Assembly: GCF_004135285.1 (NCBI RefSeq)
Contig: NZ_CP035494.1
Span: 2,976,001-3,040,000 of the forward strand
DNA: 64,000 nt
DNA from: Microbacterium protaetiae
GTDB lineage: Bacteria > Actinomycetota > Actinomycetes > Actinomycetales > Microbacteriaceae
Direction: 5' to 3'
This document shows, piece by piece, positions 25,901-33,005 of the stretch. Positions within the stretch are counted from its first letter, which is position 1. The number at the start of each line of letters is the position of its first letter. A program made the position numbers and the translations under genes. Below the pieces are notes generated by a model, which did no database searches, was not told the DNA's origin, and was given only the letters and a program-made list of their open reading frames with translations.

Positions 25901-27033
25901 CCCCAGGCCTGCTCGGTGAACCGCCGGTCTTCGGCGTCGAGCACACTGCGCTGACCGGGCAGCCCCGGACCCATGTACCCCATCTCGCGACCGCCCATCG
26001 CGTTCGGCTGGCCCGTCAACGAGAACGGTCCGCTGCCGGGGCGGCAGATAGCACCGGTGGCCAGATGCAGGTTGATGAGCGCATTGGTGTTCCAGGTGCC
26101 GTGCGTGCTCTGGTTCAGACCCATGGTCCAGCACGACATCCAGGTGCCGGCTTCGCCGATCCACCGCGCCGCGGTGCGCAGATCCTGTTCGCGCAGCCCG
26201 GTCAGCTCGGCGACTCTCGCCGGCGGATAGTCGGTGAGAAAGGCGGGCATCTGCTCCCATCCCTCGGTGCAGTCCGCGATGAAGCCCGCATCGATGTCAC
26301 CGCTCTCGACGAGCAGATGCAGCAGTCCGTTCAGCAGTGCCAGGTCTGTCCCGGGCTTGAGCTGCAGGAACAGGTCGGCTTTGTCGGCAGTCGCGGTACG
26401 CCGGGGGTCGACCACGATGAGCTTGGCACCGGCTTTGACCCGGTCCATCATGCGCAGGAACAGGATCGGGTGGCAGTCGGCCATGTTGGCGCCGGTGACC
26501 AGGAAGACATCGGCGTGGTCGAAGTCCTGGTACGAGCCGGGCGGGCCGTCGGCACCCAGCGACAGCTTGTATCCCGTGCCGGCACTGGCCATGCACAGCC
26601 GGGAGTTCGACTCGATCTGGTTGGTGCCGATGAAGCCCTTGGCCAGCTTGTTGGCCAGGTACTGCGCCTCCAGCGACATCTGCCCCGACACATACAGCGC
26701 GAACGCATCGGGCCCGTGCTCGTCGATGATCGCGCGCAGCCGATGACCGGTCTCGGTGATGACCTCGCTCGTCGTCCGCGGCTCCAGGGGCGCGCCGCGC
26801 TCGGGCCGCACCTGCGCCTGTTCGAGCCGACCGCCGGCGCCGAGCATGTCGGCGCTGGTCGCGCCCTTCGTGCATAGTCGGCCGAAGTTGGCAGGGTGCT
26901 GCTTGTCGCCGATCGCCTTGGTCACCCTGCGCCGGCCCGTCTGCGGATCGGTGGTGATCTGCAGCAGCATCCCGCAGCCGACGCCGCAGTACGAGCACGC
27001 GGACTTCACGGTCGTGGTCTCGACTGCGGTCAC
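22918..27033 (-). CDS. Assimilatory nitrate reductase fused to a CysJ-like FMN/FAD reductase
   Basis: A 1371-residue fusion. The N-terminal two-thirds is a molybdopterin enzyme of the NasA/NarB type: a [4Fe-4S] site with CSYCGVGC (Cys13, 16, 20) and GRLCTKG, then SNSRLCMASAGTGYK with the presumed Mo-ligand Cys, GTNPVAS and NTGRLQHQWHTMTKTG. From about residue 836 comes a flavodoxin domain (KILVLWASQTGNAEEHA), then FAD and NADPH-binding domains (RLYSISSSP, GPGTGVAPFRAFLQER, YVCGDARRMAKDV). It probably reduces nitrate to nitrite directly with NADPH. GTG 27033 has AGGGAG upstream; GTG 27120 is an alternative. Similar fusions are annotated in other actinobacteria. Confidence 0.92.
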   Translation of the reverse strand: MTAVETTTVKSACSYCGVGCGMLLQITTDPQTGRRRVTKAIGDKQHPANFGRLCTKGATSADMLGAGGRLEQAQVRPERGAPLEPRTTSEVITETGHRLRAIIDEHGPDAFALYVSGQMSLEAQYLANKLAKGFIGTNQIESNSRLCMASAGTGYKLSLGADGPPGSYQDFDHADVFLVTGANMADCHPILFLRMMDRVKAGAKLIVVDPRRTATADKADLFLQLKPGTDLALLNGLLHLLVESGDIDAGFIADCTEGWEQMPAFLTDYPPARVAELTGLREQDLRTAARWIGEAGTWMSCWTMGLNQSTHGTWNTNALINLHLATGAICRPGSGPFSLTGQPNAMGGREMGYMGPGLPGQRSVLDAEDRRFTEQAWGIAQGSLRTDVSGGTIDMFRRIADGDIKACWIIGTNPVASVAGRGVVIEGLERAELVIAQDVFLETETNAYADILLPGTLWAESTAVAVNSERNLTLLEQAVDPVGEAMPDWRIIADIAAAMGYGEAFAYDTVEQVFDELTRFANPQTGYDLRGISYDRLRRTSVQWPSGPQDAGRDAADDDGRNPIRYLGDGPRPRFATPSGRAVFFARPHMDAKEMPDDDYPFILNTGRLQHQWHTMTKTGKVAALMKLSPGPFVEIHPQDAARLEVCDGDTLELASRRGRAVLPAVVTERVQAGSLFAPFHWNDSFGEYLAVNAVTNDAVDPLSFQPEFKITAVSVTRVAAPPTSIGDAPGVEAHPRAHEPAVTVGATVLGALAPARVDPPVLSNAQIHYLHGLVWALERTATPVTPTLPHSAPFDSPVREWIDGMLAGLFADAQGGSSPRAATPAAASFPRAPRSKILVLWASQTGNAEEHAVAYADRLREGGYDVDLVGMDACDPTALSTAGVVLVVTSTFGDGDSPDNGEAFWAALAGDTAPALNGVRYAVLAFGDSSYDQFCGHGKRLDDRLAELGARRLTARADCEPGDEAPADAWLERVLEQLRSTQPASAVVGARTSTSTPATGYSRRAPLITRVALNRVLSARGSTKEVRQFGFATESGFSYRAGDALSVRPRNSADAVASWLAVTGLDGETVVELDGVGTLSLAEAATHHLEIVNIGRDLLRFVNEHAGDRDLATLLRSDNTLKLQQWLWGRQAIDVLAEYPVTASADAWLTALKRLQPRLYSISSSPLAHPDDVQLTVSAVRFAYEGQQRNGVCSTFLADRSDTAEVPVFVQQTSHFRPPDDPRVPMIMVGPGTGVAPFRAFLQERQALGHTAANWLFFGERNSDTDFYYRDELQGWCDDGVLTHLSLAFSRDQRQKIYVQDRMREQGARLWSWLQDGAHFYVCGDARRMAKDVDRVLHDIARQHGKLSAEDAAAYVTDLAKQRRYVRDVY

Positions 27034-27138
27034 GGGCACTCCCTCAGCGGTCGTCGGGTCTCCAGACAAGCCGCCGACGGTTTCGCCATGGTGAGGATCG
27101 GATTCCGAGGGGATCAACACTTTCTCACCGACCCGGGG

Positions 27139-27166
27139 TTGACGGTGTGAGGTCGGGCTCTAGATT
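27139..27166 (+). promoter_or_regulatory. Promoter of the YchJ-like gene
   Basis: TTGACG (27139-27144) and TAGATT (27161-27166) are separated by 16 bp, and the -10 box ends 6 nt before the GTG start. This is the clearest -35/-10 pair in the window and predicts a leaderless mRNA. Confidence 0.6.
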
Positions 27167-27172
27167 GAGGGT

Positions 27173-27487
27173 GTGCACGAGCCGCGAACCGCCGAGGATC
27201 TCATGCGCTCGCGCTTCGCCGCGTTCCGTGACGGCGATGCCGCGTGGTTGCTGCGGACGTGGCATCCGAGCACTCGTCCGGCCACGATGGACCTGTCGGA
27301 TAATCCCCGCTGGCGGGGACTGCAGATCGTCGATGTGGTCGGTGGCGGCCCCGACGACCATGACGGCATCGTCGAGTTTCGCGCGACGTATCTCGCCGAC
27401 GGTGGGGGCGTGGGCGTGCTGCAGGAGCGCTCGCGGTTCATGCGCGAGAACGGACGCTGGTTCTACGTCGACGGCGATGTGCGCTGA
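27173..27487 (+). CDS. YchJ/UPF0225-like NTF2-fold protein
   Basis: A 104-residue protein resembling the NTF2-like part of the YchJ (UPF0225) family: PRTAEDLMRSRFAAFRDGDAAWLLRTWHPSTRP, then GIVEFRATY and a terminal NGRWFYVDGDVR. The Cys-rich SEC-C metal-binding motifs that frame YchJ are absent. Role unknown. GTG at 27173 follows a clear promoter. It is 22 bp upstream of the glycosylase gene and probably co-transcribed. Confidence 0.82.
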   Translation: MHEPRTAEDLMRSRFAAFRDGDAAWLLRTWHPSTRPATMDLSDNPRWRGLQIVDVVGGGPDDHDGIVEFRATYLADGGGVGVLQERSRFMRENGRWFYVDGDVR

Positions 27488-27509
27488 TCGAAAGTGACAG
27501 GATGACGGT

Positions 27510-28337
27510 ATGCCGGAGTCGCCGGAGGTGCAGGCGCTCGCCGAGTGGCTCGACGAGCAGGTGACGGGATGCCGCATCCGCGAGGTCGATCTCATCGAGT
27601 TCCGGGCCGTCAAGACGCGCACTCGCAGCCTCGCGACTCTCGTGGGGGAGCGGATCGAGGGTGTGCGTCGCGTGGGCAAGTATCTCGACGTGCGTCTGGA
27701 GCGTGAGCACCTGGTGGTCTCGCTCGGGCGGCATGGCTGGGTGCAGTGGGTTGCCCAGGGTGAGCCGGTCGTCGTCGATGCGCAGGCTCCGGCGCTGGCG
27801 AGCCTCACGGTGGACGCCGGCACGATCTTGTTCACGGACGCCGGCACCTGGGTCTCGCTCGGACTGTGGGTGGTCGATGAGCCGACGAATGTGTCCGGCG
27901 TCGCGAAGCTCGGCCCCGACCCGCTCGACCCTGGCTTCGCTCAGGAGGCGGTGGATGCCGCGGTCGCCGGTCGGCGCAAGCAGTTGAAGGCCATCCTCCA
28001 GGAACAGGAGTCGTTCGCCGGCATCGGCAACGCCTACTCGGATGAGATCCTCCACCGAGCACGCCTGTCGCCCGTCGTGCACGGCGACCGACTGTCGGCC
28101 CGGCAGCGGGCGGACCTGTTCACGGCGATGCGTGATGTGCTGCGGGATGCGGCGGCGGCGCGCCGCGGCATCCCGATCGACAAGCTCACGCAGGCGAAGA
28201 CCGACGCGATGCGGGTGCACGGTCGCGGCGGCACGGCGTGCCCCGTCTGCGCCGGTATCGTCCGCGACTTCCGGTTCGGGGGCACGAGCGCGCAGTACTG
28301 TCCGACCTGCCAGACCGGCGGCGAACTGCTCGAGTGA
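27510..28337 (+). CDS. Fpg/Nei-family DNA glycosylase
   Basis: A 275-residue bifunctional glycosylase/AP lyase family member acting in base-excision repair of oxidised bases. The catalytic N-terminus is MPESPEVQALAEWLD; Pro2-Glu3 is followed by Ser rather than the PELPEVE of classical MutM, closer to the actinobacterial Nei-like branch. The helix-two-turn-helix contains FAGIGNAYSDEILHRA, and a C-terminal zinc finger has Cys pairs CPVC and CPTC. Exact substrate (8-oxoguanine or oxidised pyrimidines) cannot be told. Confidence 0.9.
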   Translation: MPESPEVQALAEWLDEQVTGCRIREVDLIEFRAVKTRTRSLATLVGERIEGVRRVGKYLDVRLEREHLVVSLGRHGWVQWVAQGEPVVVDAQAPALASLTVDAGTILFTDAGTWVSLGLWVVDEPTNVSGVAKLGPDPLDPGFAQEAVDAAVAGRRKQLKAILQEQESFAGIGNAYSDEILHRARLSPVVHGDRLSARQRADLFTAMRDVLRDAAAARRGIPIDKLTQAKTDAMRVHGRGGTACPVCAGIVRDFRFGGTSAQYCPTCQTGGELLE

Positions 28338-28346
28338 CGTGTGCGG

Positions 28347-28733
28347 TCAGCGCAACCGCCGCGCCGCCCACCCCGTCCACCCTTCGGCGTCGATGACGCA
28401 AAAGCGGTTGCCCTCGGGATCTTCCATGATCACGTAATCGGCGTCGACCGGACGGCGATCCCACGGCACCTCGCGTGCGCCGAGTTCGGCGAGACGGGCG
28501 ACCTCGGCGCGTTGGTCTTCGGCATACAGATCGAGGTGGATACGCGGCGGGAGCACCCGCTCGGAGTGGTGGGCGTCGAGGGAGACGGCCGGTCCTTCGC
28601 CCTCACGCGGGCGGAGCAGGGCGAAGTCGTCATCGACCGGCTCGCGCACGACGTAATCGAGCGCGCGCGTCCAGAACCCTATCTGACCCTCGAGATCAGT
28701 GACCCGGATGACGACCGCGCCGATGACGAGCAT
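28347..28733 (-). CDS. VOC-superfamily protein
   Basis: A 128-residue glyoxalase-like protein: VIGAVVIRVTDLEGQIGFW opens the first half, RIHLDLYAEDQRAEV the second, and DPEGNRFCVID closes it, as is usual in actinobacterial VOC proteins of unknown function. It converges on the glycosylase gene with a 9-bp gap and is divergent from padR. Confidence 0.85.
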   Translation of the reverse strand: MLVIGAVVIRVTDLEGQIGFWTRALDYVVREPVDDDFALLRPREGEGPAVSLDAHHSERVLPPRIHLDLYAEDQRAEVARLAELGAREVPWDRRPVDADYVIMEDPEGNRFCVIDAEGWTGWAARRLR

Positions 28734-28802
28734 GTTCCGACGCTAGACGCGCGCGCAGACGAGTTCAACGGGGCGAAGAATCGTGATACCTTGCAGCTCT
28801 AT

Positions 28803-28823
28803 ATACCTAAGACTGAGAGGTAT
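28803..28823. promoter_or_regulatory. Putative PadR operator
   Basis: ATACCT and AGGTAT form an exact inverted repeat with a 9-bp spacer, ending 3 bp before the padR ATG. Position suits autorepression by PadR. Confidence 0.5.
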
Positions 28824-28826
28824 GGA

Positions 28827-29180
28827 ATGCGGATCGGCAAAGATCTCGTCGCGGCGTCCGCGACACCACTGGTTCTCGGCATCCTGGCCGACGGTGAATC
28901 GTACGGCTACGCGATCCTGCAGCGGATCGGTGAGCTCTCGGGCGGACAGCTCGACTTCAGCGACGGGATGCTGTACCCGCTGTTGCACCGGCTCGAGAGG
29001 CTGGGGCACATCGAATCGAACTGGGCGCAGTCGCCCACCGGGCGCGCGCGCAAGCTGTACCGGCTGACTCGCGAGGGAAGGTCAGCGCTTGTCGAACAGC
29101 GCAGGCAATGGAGCGTGGTCAGCGACGCGCTGCGCAACGTCTGGCAGAACGGGCCGTCGCCGGCACTGGGGGAGGCATGA
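28827..29180 (+). CDS. PadR-family transcriptional regulator
   Basis: A 117-residue PadR-type winged-helix protein: TPLVLGILADGESYGYAIL, then FSDGMLYPLLHRLERLGHIE and GRARKLYRLTREGRSAL. PadR proteins repress linked membrane-protein genes. ATG 28827 is preceded by AGAGG and the ATACCT dyad. Its stop overlaps the ATG of the next gene (ATGA), so they form one translation unit. Confidence 0.92.
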   Translation: MRIGKDLVAASATPLVLGILADGESYGYAILQRIGELSGGQLDFSDGMLYPLLHRLERLGHIESNWAQSPTGRARKLYRLTREGRSALVEQRRQWSVVSDALRNVWQNGPSPALGEA

Positions 29181-30541
29181 CGCACATGGACACCGACATC
29201 GAGACCCGCATCGGCCAATGGCGCGGGTATCTCTCGCGGCGCCCGGCGCTGCGTCCCGACGACGTCCGCGAGCTCGAGGCGCACTTGCGCGACCAGATCG
29301 ACGGGCTTCAGTCTGGAGGACTCAGCGAAGACGAGGCGTTCCTCATCGCCGTGGGTCGCATCGGCAAGATCGACGAGGTGTCCCGCGAGTACGCGCGCGA
29401 GCACTCCGACCGGCTGTGGAAACAGCTCATCGGACCGGATGAGCAGGCCGCAACGGCGCAGCGGGGCGAGCGACGAAGTTTCGTGCTCGCGCTCGCGATG
29501 GCCGTGGGCGCGGGACTGGCCGTCAAACTGCCGTGGCTGCTCGGGCTGTGGGGCTACGACTCGGCGGACTTCATCCTGCGCAACGCACCCGCACTCGTGC
29601 TCGTCTTCCTTGCCGGCTATCTGCTGTTGCGGCGCAGGGCCTCGGTACGCACCTGGATCATCGTTGCCGTGCCGTTCGCCGTGACATTCACGGTGATGAA
29701 CGTGTTCCCGTTCGCGCTGAACGGCACGACGCTGGTGTTGGCGGCGATCCACGTGATCGTGGGTCTATGGCTCACCACCGGCATCGCGTACATGAACGGC
29801 GCGTGGCGTTCGCACACCGCGCGCATGGACTTCCTCCGATTCACGGGGGAGTGGTTCGTCTACCTCGCGCTGATCGCGCTCGGCGGTGGTCTTCTTGCCG
29901 GTCTCACCCTGGGTGTCTTCTCAGCGGTCGGAACGAACCTGGACGTCTTTGTCAGCGAGTGGATGATCCCCTGCGGCGCCGCCGGCGCCGTCGTGATCGC
30001 GGCCTGGCTCGTGGAGATCAAGCAGAGCGTCATCGAGAACATCGCCCCCGTGCTCACCCGCGTTTTCACCCCGTTGTTCACGGCGCTTCTGCTCGCGCTG
30101 ATCGTGTCCGCCGGCATCCATGGCAGCTTCATTGAGGAGGGGCGGGAACTTCTCATCATGTTCGACATCGTGCTGCTCGTCGTTGTCGCCCTGCTGCTGT
30201 ACTCCATCTCGGCACGTGATCCGCAGCAGCGCGTGGGCTGGTTCGACCGGCTGCAGCTGCTGATGATCGTCGCAGCGCTCGTGGTCGACGTGCTCGTGCT
30301 GGTCGCCATCATGGGGCGGATCGGCGAGTTCGGTGCGAGTGCCAACAAGCTCGCGACGCTCGGAGTGAACCTCGTGCTGTTCGTGAACCTCGCCGGCGGC
30401 GCCTGGTGGCATCTGCGATTCATCATGCGTCGCTCGACGTTCGCCGCCGTCGAGCGCTGGCAGACCGGATATCTGCCGGTGTATGCCGCGTGGGCGGCTG
30501 TCGTCGTGCTCGTCTTCCCGCCCGTGTTCGGCTTCGCCTGA
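29177..30541 (+). CDS. Multi-span membrane protein with permease-prefix domain, PadR-linked
   Basis: A 454-residue protein. Residues 1-95 form a soluble domain (IGQWRGYLSRRPALRPDDVRE, EAFLIAVGRIG) resembling the permease prefix domain found in PadR-linked operons. About ten to twelve hydrophobic spans follow up to the C-terminus (PVFGFA). No transporter signature or catalytic motif is visible. Translational coupling to padR strongly suggests it is the regulated target. A hairpin follows at 30547-30578. Confidence 0.8.
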   Translation: MTHMDTDIETRIGQWRGYLSRRPALRPDDVRELEAHLRDQIDGLQSGGLSEDEAFLIAVGRIGKIDEVSREYAREHSDRLWKQLIGPDEQAATAQRGERRSFVLALAMAVGAGLAVKLPWLLGLWGYDSADFILRNAPALVLVFLAGYLLLRRRASVRTWIIVAVPFAVTFTVMNVFPFALNGTTLVLAAIHVIVGLWLTTGIAYMNGAWRSHTARMDFLRFTGEWFVYLALIALGGGLLAGLTLGVFSAVGTNLDVFVSEWMIPCGAAGAVVIAAWLVEIKQSVIENIAPVLTRVFTPLFTALLLALIVSAGIHGSFIEEGRELLIMFDIVLLVVVALLLYSISARDPQQRVGWFDRLQLLMIVAALVVDVLVLVAIMGRIGEFGASANKLATLGVNLVLFVNLAGGAWWHLRFIMRRSTFAAVERWQTGYLPVYAAWAAVVVLVFPPVFGFA

Positions 30542-30546
30542 CGGCG

Positions 30547-30578
30547 CGGCTCCGGCGTGCACCCGCGTGTCGGAGCCG
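30547..30578 (+). terminator. Hairpin after the PadR operon
   Basis: CGGCTCCG and CGGAGCCG pair exactly around a 16-nt loop, starting 6 bp after the membrane-protein stop codon. No T-run follows, so strength is uncertain. Confidence 0.45.
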
Positions 30579-30607
30579 TGCCCCGTGGACCGGATTACGA
30601 TGGCTTC

Positions 30608-30730
30608 ATGGCCACCGATAACCTGCCCACCCCGACCCTGCAGCCCGTGCCGACCGACGCGAAGCTGCTCACGGTGATCGACGAGACAGCCTCGTGCTGC
30701 GGCGCCGACGGCTGCTGCTCGATCGACTGA
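30608..30730 (+). CDS. Cysteine-rich mini-protein (40 residues)
   Basis: A short frame MATDNLPTPTLQPVPTDAKL followed by LTVIDETASCCGADGCCSID. The two Cys pairs CCGADGCC resemble a metal-binding or redox knuckle. TACGAT at 30596-30601 is a -10 box exactly 6 nt before the ATG, the same leaderless geometry as for larger genes here, and codon use is normal. It ends 7 bp before the convergent MFS stop. I do not recognise a named family. Confidence 0.6.
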   Translation: MATDNLPTPTLQPVPTDAKLLTVIDETASCCGADGCCSID

Positions 30731-30737
30731 GTACCCG

Positions 30738-32201
30738 TCAGTGGCCGACCGGCGCGTCGGCCCCGCTCTCGTCGGGCTTGCGGATGAAGAAGCTGAGCAC
30801 CACGGCCGCCAGCGAGATGCACGCCGCGATCAAGAACGCCAACCGCGCACCTGACGCGCCGGCGCTCGCGATGTCGAGTCCGACCGACGCTCCGGAATGC
30901 AGCAGCGACGCATAGGTGACGGTGAGCACCGCCACGCCGGCGGCCCCAGCCACCTGTTGCAGCGTGTTCAGCACGGCCGAGCCGTGCGAGTACAGATGGC
31001 GGTCGAGCGAGCCCAGTGACGCCGAGAACAGCGGCGTGAACGACGCGGCCAGCCCCACCGACATCACCGTCTGCACGACGATGAGTACCCACCACGGCGT
31101 GTGCGCGCCGACGGTGGCATAGAAGAACAGCGAGCCTGCCACGAGGATCGTGCCGGGCACCAGCAGCGTCTTCGGTCCGCGAGCGTCATAGATCCGGCCG
31201 ATCAGCGGTGCCATGACGCCCATCAGAATGGACCCGGGCAGCAGCGTCAGCCCCGACTCGAACGCATCGAGGCCGACGACGTTCTGCAGATACTGCGGCA
31301 GCAGGGTCAAGGTCCCGAACATCGACAGGGCGAGCACCGACATCACGATCACCGACACGGTGAAGTTCGCTGACCGGAACACGCGCAGGTCGAGCAGGGC
31401 GTCGTCGGCACGTGCCAGCACGAGTTGGCGCCAGACGAACAGCCCCAGGGCCACAATGCTGACCACGAGCGCGACCACCCCGGCGGTCACCGCCCCGCTT
31501 GCTTCGCCGCCGAACTGGCTCAGGCCGAACACGATGCCACCGAAACCGAGCGCGGCAAGGGGGATCGACAGCACGTCGAGCCGAAGCCGGCGGGTCTCGT
31601 TCAGATCGGTCATCCACTTCGTGCCGATGGCCAGGGCGACAAGGGCGATCGGCAGCACGATGCCGAACAGCCATCGCCAGCTGAGGTGGTCGAGCACCGC
31701 ACCGGCGGCGACCGGGCCGATCGCCGGCGCGAGCGAGATGACCATTCCGACACGGCCCATCATGCGGCCCCGTGACGCGGGCGGGACGACCTCCATGATC
31801 GTCGTCATCAGCAGCGGCAGCAGAACGCCGGTGCCGGCCGCCTGCACGACCCGTCCGGCCAGCAGCACGACAAAGCCCGGCGCGAGAAGGCAGATGAGCG
31901 TGCCCATCGAGAAGGCGATCATCGCCGCCATGAAGATCTGGCGTGTCGTGAACCGCTGCAGCAGGAAGCCGGTGGTGGGAATGACCACCGCCATCGTCAG
32001 CATGAACGCACTCGTCATCCACTGACCGAGCTCGGGGGGCAGCCCCAGGTCGGCGTTCAGATGCGGAATGGCGATGCCCATGGTCGTCTCGTTCAGAATG
32101 GCGACGAAGGCGGCCGCCAGCAGCAGCCAGATCACGCGCGACTGCTCGCGGGTGACGTCGGAAGGGGAAGCGACGGTGGTGCTCGCGTCGGTGACGGCCA
32201 C
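30738..32201 (-). CDS. MFS drug exporter, DHA2 (EmrB/QacA) type
   Basis: A 487-residue major-facilitator transporter with about 14 spans. Motifs: LNADLGLPPELGQWMTSAFM (span 1-2), LLAGRVVQAAGTGVLLPLLM and PASRGRMMGRVGMVISLAPAIGP (antiporter motif C), LGLSQFGG-type centre and LPQYLQNVVGLDAFESGL. DHA2 members export drugs or toxic compounds using the proton gradient. The frame stays open upstream to 33098 but antisense to DUF1345. GTG 32201 has AGAGGAG about 7-9 nt upstream. Confidence 0.9.
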   Translation of the reverse strand: MAVTDASTTVASPSDVTREQSRVIWLLLAAAFVAILNETTMGIAIPHLNADLGLPPELGQWMTSAFMLTMAVVIPTTGFLLQRFTTRQIFMAAMIAFSMGTLICLLAPGFVVLLAGRVVQAAGTGVLLPLLMTTIMEVVPPASRGRMMGRVGMVISLAPAIGPVAAGAVLDHLSWRWLFGIVLPIALVALAIGTKWMTDLNETRRLRLDVLSIPLAALGFGGIVFGLSQFGGEASGAVTAGVVALVVSIVALGLFVWRQLVLARADDALLDLRVFRSANFTVSVIVMSVLALSMFGTLTLLPQYLQNVVGLDAFESGLTLLPGSILMGVMAPLIGRIYDARGPKTLLVPGTILVAGSLFFYATVGAHTPWWVLIVVQTVMSVGLAASFTPLFSASLGSLDRHLYSHGSAVLNTLQQVAGAAGVAVLTVTYASLLHSGASVGLDIASAGASGARLAFLIAACISLAAVVLSFFIRKPDESGADAPVGH

Positions 32202-32342
32202 GAGAGGGCTCCTCTGGTCTGCGGCGGAGAAAAGGAAGGGAAGCGGGCGCACGGCGCGGATCTCACCGGCCCGCCTGAGCGAACTCTCAGGATAACGGCG
32301 AGGTCCGACACGGCATTCCCGCGCGCGTGCCACCATGACGAC

Positions 32343-32975
32343 ATGACAGCTCCGGCATGGCATGCGCGCGTCGCGTTGCGCGGCGTGATAGCACTCATCA
32401 TCGGTGCGGTGGTCGCACTGGCCACGCTGGGCGGCATCGGGATCGCCGCTGCGCTCCTGGCCGGGTGGGGCACCGCGGCCGCGGTCGCCGCAGGATGGAT
32501 GCTCCTGGTCGTGTGGCCGATGGATGCCGCCCAGACCCGATCGCACGCCACCTCGGAAGACCCCGGCCGCCGAGTGAGCCGCCTGATTGCGCTGCTGGGC
32601 AGCGTGGCCAGCATCGCGGCGGTGGTGATAGTGCTCACCGAGACGCGTGCCGCGCAGGGCGGGCTCTCGTTCGTGCTGGCGGGGATAGCGCTGGTCAGCG
32701 TCGCCGCGTCGTGGCTGGTGATTCAGACGACGTATGTGCTGCGGCTGGCCGACGAGTACTACGCAGGCCCGGTCGGCGGCATCCAGTTCGCCGAAGACCC
32801 GGCCTACACCGACTTCGTGTATGTGTCCTTCGGTGTGGGACTGACCTATCAGGTGGCCGACACGAATCTCACCACCAACCGGATGCGGCGCATCGTGATC
32901 GGTCAGTCCCTGCTCGGGTACCTGTTCGGCGCGGTGATCCTGGGTACCGTGATAAATCTGCTCGCCGGCCTGTGA
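32343..32975 (+). CDS. DUF1345 membrane protein
   Basis: A 210-residue membrane protein with five or six spans. The second half has the DUF1345 hallmark YTDFVYVSFGVGLTYQVADT and RMRRIVIGQSLLGYLFGAVI. Function of the family is unknown. ATG 32343 is chosen; it is divergent from the MFS gene and 30 bp upstream of the ABC exporter. Confidence 0.88.
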   Translation: MTAPAWHARVALRGVIALIIGAVVALATLGGIGIAAALLAGWGTAAAVAAGWMLLVVWPMDAAQTRSHATSEDPGRRVSRLIALLGSVASIAAVVIVLTETRAAQGGLSFVLAGIALVSVAASWLVIQTTYVLRLADEYYAGPVGGIQFAEDPAYTDFVYVSFGVGLTYQVADTNLTTNRMRRIVIGQSLLGYLFGAVILGTVINLLAGL

Positions 32976-32993
32976 ACGACATCCACCCCTGAC

Positions 32994-32999
32994 TAGGCT
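32994..32999 (+). promoter_or_regulatory. Probable leaderless -10 box of the ABC exporter gene
   Basis: TAGGCT ends 6 nt before the GTG at 33006, supporting that codon over ATG 33012 as the start. Confidence 0.45.
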
Positions 33000-33005
33000 G
33001 ACCGC

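Noticed and set aside
25123..26877. 584-codon open frame on the plus strand
   Set aside because: Antisense to the nitrate reductase fusion, whose Fe-S, Mo and domain motifs fix the coding strand.
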